Assembly (NCBI GenBank): GCA_018711785.1
Contig: DVHW01000081.1
Location: forward strand, 1 to 8,323
DNA: 8,323 nt
Source: Candidatus Galloscillospira excrementavium
Lineage (GTDB): Bacteria; Bacillota; Clostridia; Oscillospirales; Oscillospiraceae
Direction: 5' to 3'
The notes beneath the pieces were generated by a model. That model saw nothing but the letters and a program-made list of their open reading frames with translations, searched no databases and was not told the DNA's origin. Each line of letters opens with the position of its first letter. Within the stretch, counting starts at the first letter, position 1. The position numbers and the translations under genes were made by a program. Shown here in pieces: positions 6,181-8,323 of this stretch.

Positions 6181-6210
6181 ATTGTAACACAAAGTCTGGT
6201 GTTATGTAAA
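6181..6210 (-). promoter_or_regulatory. Promoter of the GH25 lysozyme gene with inverted repeat in its spacer
   Basis: The minus strand reads TTTACA (6205-6210), an 18-base spacer and TACAAT (6181-6186), with TGT just before the -10. Transcription should begin near 6174, giving a 5' leader of about 65 bases. An inverted repeat TAACAC/GTGTTA (6185-6190 and 6199-6204, 8-base gap) lies in the spacer and could be an operator. Read on the plus strand, the same DNA gives TTGTAA (6182-6187), a 17-base gap and TGTAAA (6205-6210), a weaker opposite promoter. Confidence 0.6.
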
Positions 6211-6216
6211 TCTTTT

Positions 6217-6290
6217 CTTTGGGATTGGAGAATCTTTCCTCTCCCCTGTGCCCGGCGCACAAGGGCGGCGGCGCTCACCCGCCCTTTTTC
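6217..6290 (+). ncRNA. Possible small RNA between the divergent genes
   Basis: This is a hypothesis. The weak plus-strand promoter reading at 6182-6210 would start a transcript near 6217, and a terminator-like hairpin lies at 6261-6289. The intervening RNA would be about 70 bases. It has a C-rich single-stranded stretch (TCTCCCC, 6240-6246), a small hairpin TGTGC/GCACA (6247-6261) and then the terminator stem. C-rich motifs of this kind occur in Gram-positive small RNAs that pair with ribosome sites. No covariance or expression evidence is available, and no known RNA family is recognised. Confidence 0.22.
6261..6289 (+). terminator. Terminator-like hairpin with no recognised upstream gene
   Basis: AAGGGCGG (6261-6268) pairs with CCGCCCTT (6279-6286) over a 10-base loop and runs into TTTTT (6285-6289), with a second T run at 6294-6299. 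It fits an intrinsic terminator on the plus strand, yet no plus-strand gene precedes it in the window. Its 3' arm can instead pair with AAAAAGGGC at 6302-6310. It may insulate the downstream operon from transcripts running antisense to the lysozyme gene. Confidence 0.5.
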
Positions 6291-6310
6291 GGATTTTTTG
6301 CAAAAAGGGC

Positions 6311-6341
6311 TTGACTTGGAGTATACTCCAGGTTGTAAGCT
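6311..6341 (+). promoter_or_regulatory. MerR-type promoter/operator of the CMD-AKR operon
   Basis: TTGACT (-35, 6311-6316) is followed by a 19-base spacer and TAAGCT (-10, 6336-6341). The spacer holds a perfect 14-bp palindrome, TGGAGTATACTCCA (6317-6330). An over-long spacer filled by a dyad is the hallmark of MerR-family activation, where the bound activator twists the promoter into register. The layout resembles promoters of MerR proteins that sense aldehydes or electrophiles (AdhR/NmlR type). No MerR gene is present in the window. A normal 17-base reading with TGTAAG at 6334-6339 is possible but does not explain the palindrome. Confidence 0.7.
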
Positions 6342-6371
6342 GTATCCAAACAGCAAAAAGGAGGCCCCACC

Positions 6372-7091
6372 ATGTCCGACACGGCCCACACCCCCTCCCC
6401 CTTCGCGGAGACCGACCCGGAATTTTCCGCCCGGTTCCACGCCTTTCTCACCCAAGACGTGGTGCCCCAGAGCAAGCTGGACCCCTCCACCCGCTCGCTG
6501 GCCATTCTGGCCGCTCTGCTGGGCTGCCAGGGGCTGGAGGTCTTTCGCCGCTGCCTCCCCCAGGCCCTGGACAGCGGCCTGAGCCCCGCGGAGGTCAAGG
6601 AGACCGTCTATCAAGCCGCAGCCTATCTGGGCATCGGCCGGGTCTTCCCCTTCCTGGAGGTGACCAATGACGTCCTCGCCGCCCGGGGAGTGTCCCTCCC
6701 CCTGGAGCCCGGCGAGACCACCACCCTGGAAAACCGGGTGGAGCTGGGCAACCAGGCCCAGGTGGACATCTTCGGCGACGGGATGCGCGGCTTCCAGGAC
6801 AGCGGCCCGGAGGACCGGCGGCACATCAACCGCTGGCTGGCCGGCAACTGCTTCGGGGACTACTACACCCGGAGGGGGCTGGACCTGCGGCGGCGGGAGC
6901 TCATCACCTTCTGCTTCCTGGCCGCCCAGGGGGGCTGTGAGCCCCAGCTCACCAGCCACGCAGCCGGCAACTTCCGCATGGGCAACGACAGGGAGTTCCT
7001 CATCGACGTGGTCTCCCAGTGCCTGCCCTACATCGGCTACCCCCGGAGCCTGAACGCCCTGCGCTGCATCGACGAGGCCGCCAAGGCCTGA
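6372..7091 (+). CDS. Two-domain carboxymuconolactone decarboxylase (CMD)-family protein
   Basis: 239 residues with two CMD/AhpD-like helical domains, at about 36-108 (LDPSTRSLAILAALLGCQGL, then GLSPAEVKETVYQAAAYLGI) and 169-236 (LDLRRRELITFCFLAAQGGC, then the matching helix DREFLIDVVSQCLPYIGYPR). AhpD-type members use a CxxC pair for peroxide or thiol redox chemistry. Here each domain has a single cysteine at the equivalent place (C52 in GCQG, C189 in GGCEPQ), so a standard CxxC disulfide reaction is unlikely. The real reaction and substrate are unknown. AAGGAGG at 6358-6364 lies 7 bases before the ATG. It is the first gene after the MerR-type promoter, and the aldo-keto reductase follows 42 bp later with no terminator between, so the two are probably co-transcribed. 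Confidence 0.88.
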   Translation: MSDTAHTPSPFAETDPEFSARFHAFLTQDVVPQSKLDPSTRSLAILAALLGCQGLEVFRRCLPQALDSGLSPAEVKETVYQAAAYLGIGRVFPFLEVTNDVLAARGVSLPLEPGETTTLENRVELGNQAQVDIFGDGMRGFQDSGPEDRRHINRWLAGNCFGDYYTRRGLDLRRRELITFCFLAAQGGCEPQLTSHAAGNFRMGNDREFLIDVVSQCLPYIGYPRSLNALRCIDEAAKA

Positions 7092-7133
7092 CCCGCACCC
7101 CACCATATATCTGGAGAAAGAGAGACAATTACC

Positions 7134-8267
7134 ATGACCTACAAGAATTTTCAGGACCTGAAGCTCTCCGCCCTGGGCCTGGGCGCCATGCGCCTGCCCG
7201 TGGTGGACGGCAACGACGCCTGCATCGACCAGGCCGCCACCGAGGAGATGGTGGCCTACGCCATGGCCCACGGCGTCAACTACTACGACACCGCCTGGGG
7301 CTACCACGACGGCCACTCCGAGACCGTGCTGGGCGGGGTCCTGTCCCACTACCCCCGCGAGAGCTTCTATCTGGCCACCAAGTTCCCGGGCTACGACCTG
7401 TCCAACATGGGCAAGGCGGAGGAGATCTTCGAGGAACAGCTGCGCAAGTGCCAGGTGGACTACTTTGACTTCTACCTCTTCCACAACGTGTGTGAGATGA
7501 ACATCGACGCCTATCTGGACGACGAGAAGTACGGCACCTACTCCTACCTGACGGAGCAGAAGAGGAACGGCCGCATCCGGCATCTGGGCTTCTCCGCCCA
7601 CGGCAGCCTGCCGGTGATGCGCCGCTTCCTGGAGGCCTACGGCAAGGACATGGAGTTCTGCCAGATCCAGCTCAACTGGCTGGACTGGGAGTTCCAGGAC
7701 GCCAAGGCCAAGGTGGAGCTGCTGAAGGAGTACCACATCCCTGTCTGGGTCATGGAGCCCCTCCGGGGCGGCCGGCTGGCCAGGCTGGACGAGGCGGACG
7801 CGGCCGAGCTGAGGGCCCTCCGGCCCGACGAGACCATCCCCGCCTGGGCCTTCCGCTTCCTCCAGAGCCTGGACGTCACGGTGGTCCTCTCCGGCATGTC
7901 CAACCTGGAGCAGCTCCAGGCCAACATCGCCACCTTTGACGACCCCAAGCCCCTGGACAGCCGGGAGATGGAGGCCCTGCTCTCTCTGGCCCGGCGCATG
8001 GCGGGGCGGACCTCGGTGCCCTGCACGGCCTGCCACTACTGCGTGAGCCACTGCCCCCAGGGGCTGGACATCCCCACCCTGCTCTCGCTGTACAATGAGC
8101 ACGCCTTCACCGGCAGCGGAGCCTTCATCGCCCCCATGGCCCTCTCTGCCCTCAGCAGGGACAAGTGGCCCAGCGCCTGCGTGGGCTGCCGCAGCTGTGA
8201 GCGGGTCTGCCCCCAGCAGATCAAGATCTCCGAGGTCATGGCCGACTTCACCCGCAGGCTGGGCTGA
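7134..8267 (+). CDS. Aldo-keto reductase with C-terminal 2x[4Fe-4S] ferredoxin domain
   Basis: 377 residues. Residues 1-285 are an aldo-keto reductase barrel with the full catalytic tetrad: D52 (NYYDTAWG), Y57 (GYHDG), K83 (LATKFPG) and H117 (LFHNV). Residues 290-377 are a ferredoxin-like tail with two complete [4Fe-4S] motifs, C297-C300-C303-C307 (CTACHYCVSHCP) and C349-C352-C355-C359 (CVGCRSCERVCP). Such fusions are common in anaerobic Clostridia and archaea. The clusters probably exchange electrons with ferredoxin or a partner protein while the barrel reduces a carbonyl; the substrate is unknown. The ribosome site is weak: a GA-rich leader (AAAGAGAGA) ends about 9 bases before the ATG, and GGAG at 7113-7116 is 17 bases away. 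It is the second gene of the MerR-promoter operon, so any reductant partnership with the CMD-like protein is suggested by context only. Confidence 0.93.
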   Translation: MTYKNFQDLKLSALGLGAMRLPVVDGNDACIDQAATEEMVAYAMAHGVNYYDTAWGYHDGHSETVLGGVLSHYPRESFYLATKFPGYDLSNMGKAEEIFEEQLRKCQVDYFDFYLFHNVCEMNIDAYLDDEKYGTYSYLTEQKRNGRIRHLGFSAHGSLPVMRRFLEAYGKDMEFCQIQLNWLDWEFQDAKAKVELLKEYHIPVWVMEPLRGGRLARLDEADAAELRALRPDETIPAWAFRFLQSLDVTVVLSGMSNLEQLQANIATFDDPKPLDSREMEALLSLARRMAGRTSVPCTACHYCVSHCPQGLDIPTLLSLYNEHAFTGSGAFIAPMALSALSRDKWPSACVGCRSCERVCPQQIKISEVMADFTRRLG

Positions 8268-8298
8268 CCCCTCTCCCCGTCCGCCTCTTCCGGGCGCG

Positions 8299-8323
8299 GG
8301 TCCGGCGCAAGGTGCGCCGGACC
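8299..8323 (+). terminator. Probable terminator of the CMD-AKR operon, cut by the window edge
   Basis: GGTCCGGCGCA (8299-8309) pairs perfectly with TGCGCCGGACC (8313-8323) over a 3-base loop, 31 bases after the reductase stop. The stem ends at the last base of the window, so the expected T run cannot be seen. Confidence 0.6.

Noticed and set aside
4736..6187. 483-codon open frame on the plus strand opposite the lysozyme gene
   Set aside because: Composition is Arg/His/Gly/Leu-rich with no domain. The minus-strand frame has a signal peptide, SLH domains and GH25 catalytic residues, so this is a shadow.
6183..6210. WalR-like boxes (TGTAAC, TGTTAT, TGTAAA) in the lysozyme promoter
   Set aside because: Individual hexamers fit TGTWAH, but no pair has the required 5-base gap on one strand, so a WalR site is not supported.
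5634..8102. 822-codon open frame on the minus strand across the CMD, reductase and lysozyme 5' regions
   Set aside because: It is antisense to two well-supported plus-strand genes and then runs out of frame through the lysozyme gene. Its protein is Gly/Gln/His/Leu/Val-rich low-complexity sequence without domains, as expected opposite GC-rich coding DNA.

Overview
The window looks like chromosomal DNA of a GC-rich, low-oxygen Firmicute of the Clostridia, most likely an Oscillospiraceae gut bacterium of the Flavonifractor/Lawsonibacter type. This is inferred from three things: a surface lysozyme with S-layer-homology domains, an aldo-keto reductase carrying two [4Fe-4S] clusters, and strong GGAGG ribosome sites in very GC-rich genes. 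No tRNA, rRNA, CRISPR array, transposase, phage gene or integration site was seen.

Region 1 (86-2923, minus strand) is a compact sugar-acid operon. Its order of transcription is KDPG aldolase fused to a VOC domain (eda-like), 2-keto-3-deoxygluconate kinase (kdgK), then an IclR-family regulator whose start lies one base after the kdgK stop. KdgK phosphorylates KDG and the aldolase splits KDPG into pyruvate and glyceraldehyde-3-phosphate. This is the shared lower branch of hexuronate and pectin breakdown; the upper-branch genes are not in the window. A good promoter (2989-3016) lies upstream, and a perfect GTTTCATA-T-TATGAAAC palindrome lies just past the expected transcription start. The simplest reading is a self-regulated operon switched by its own IclR protein.

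Region 2 (3106-4436, minus strand) holds a tandem OB-fold single-strand DNA-binding-like protein, followed at once by a strong terminator. Upstream of it is a small membrane-anchored flavodoxin-like protein that probably starts at TTG, with its own extended -10 promoter.

Region 3 (4610-6109, minus strand) is a secreted GH25 lysozyme with three SLH domains and a Pro/Glu-rich linker. It has a 3' terminator and its own promoter.

Region 4 (6110-6371) is the divergent regulatory region. It holds the lysozyme promoter, whose elements also read as a weak promoter in the opposite direction. It also holds a plus-strand terminator-like hairpin that ends no recognised gene, and a MerR-type promoter (TTGACT, 19-bp spacer, perfect 14-bp palindrome).

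Region 5 (6372-8267, plus strand) is a two-gene operon driven by the MerR-type promoter: a two-domain carboxymuconolactone decarboxylase (CMD)-like protein lacking the CxxC of AhpD, then an aldo-keto reductase with a C-terminal two-cluster ferredoxin domain. It looks like a redox or electrophile-responsive unit, but its substrate cannot be read from the sequence. A hairpin at the window edge probably ends it.

Most of the window is ordinary metabolic sequence. The items most worth following are the MerR-type operon without a MerR gene, the aldolase-VOC fusion, the palindrome pair over the eda start site, the unexplained plus-strand terminator with a possible small RNA, and the flavodoxin-like protein with an altered FMN phosphate loop.
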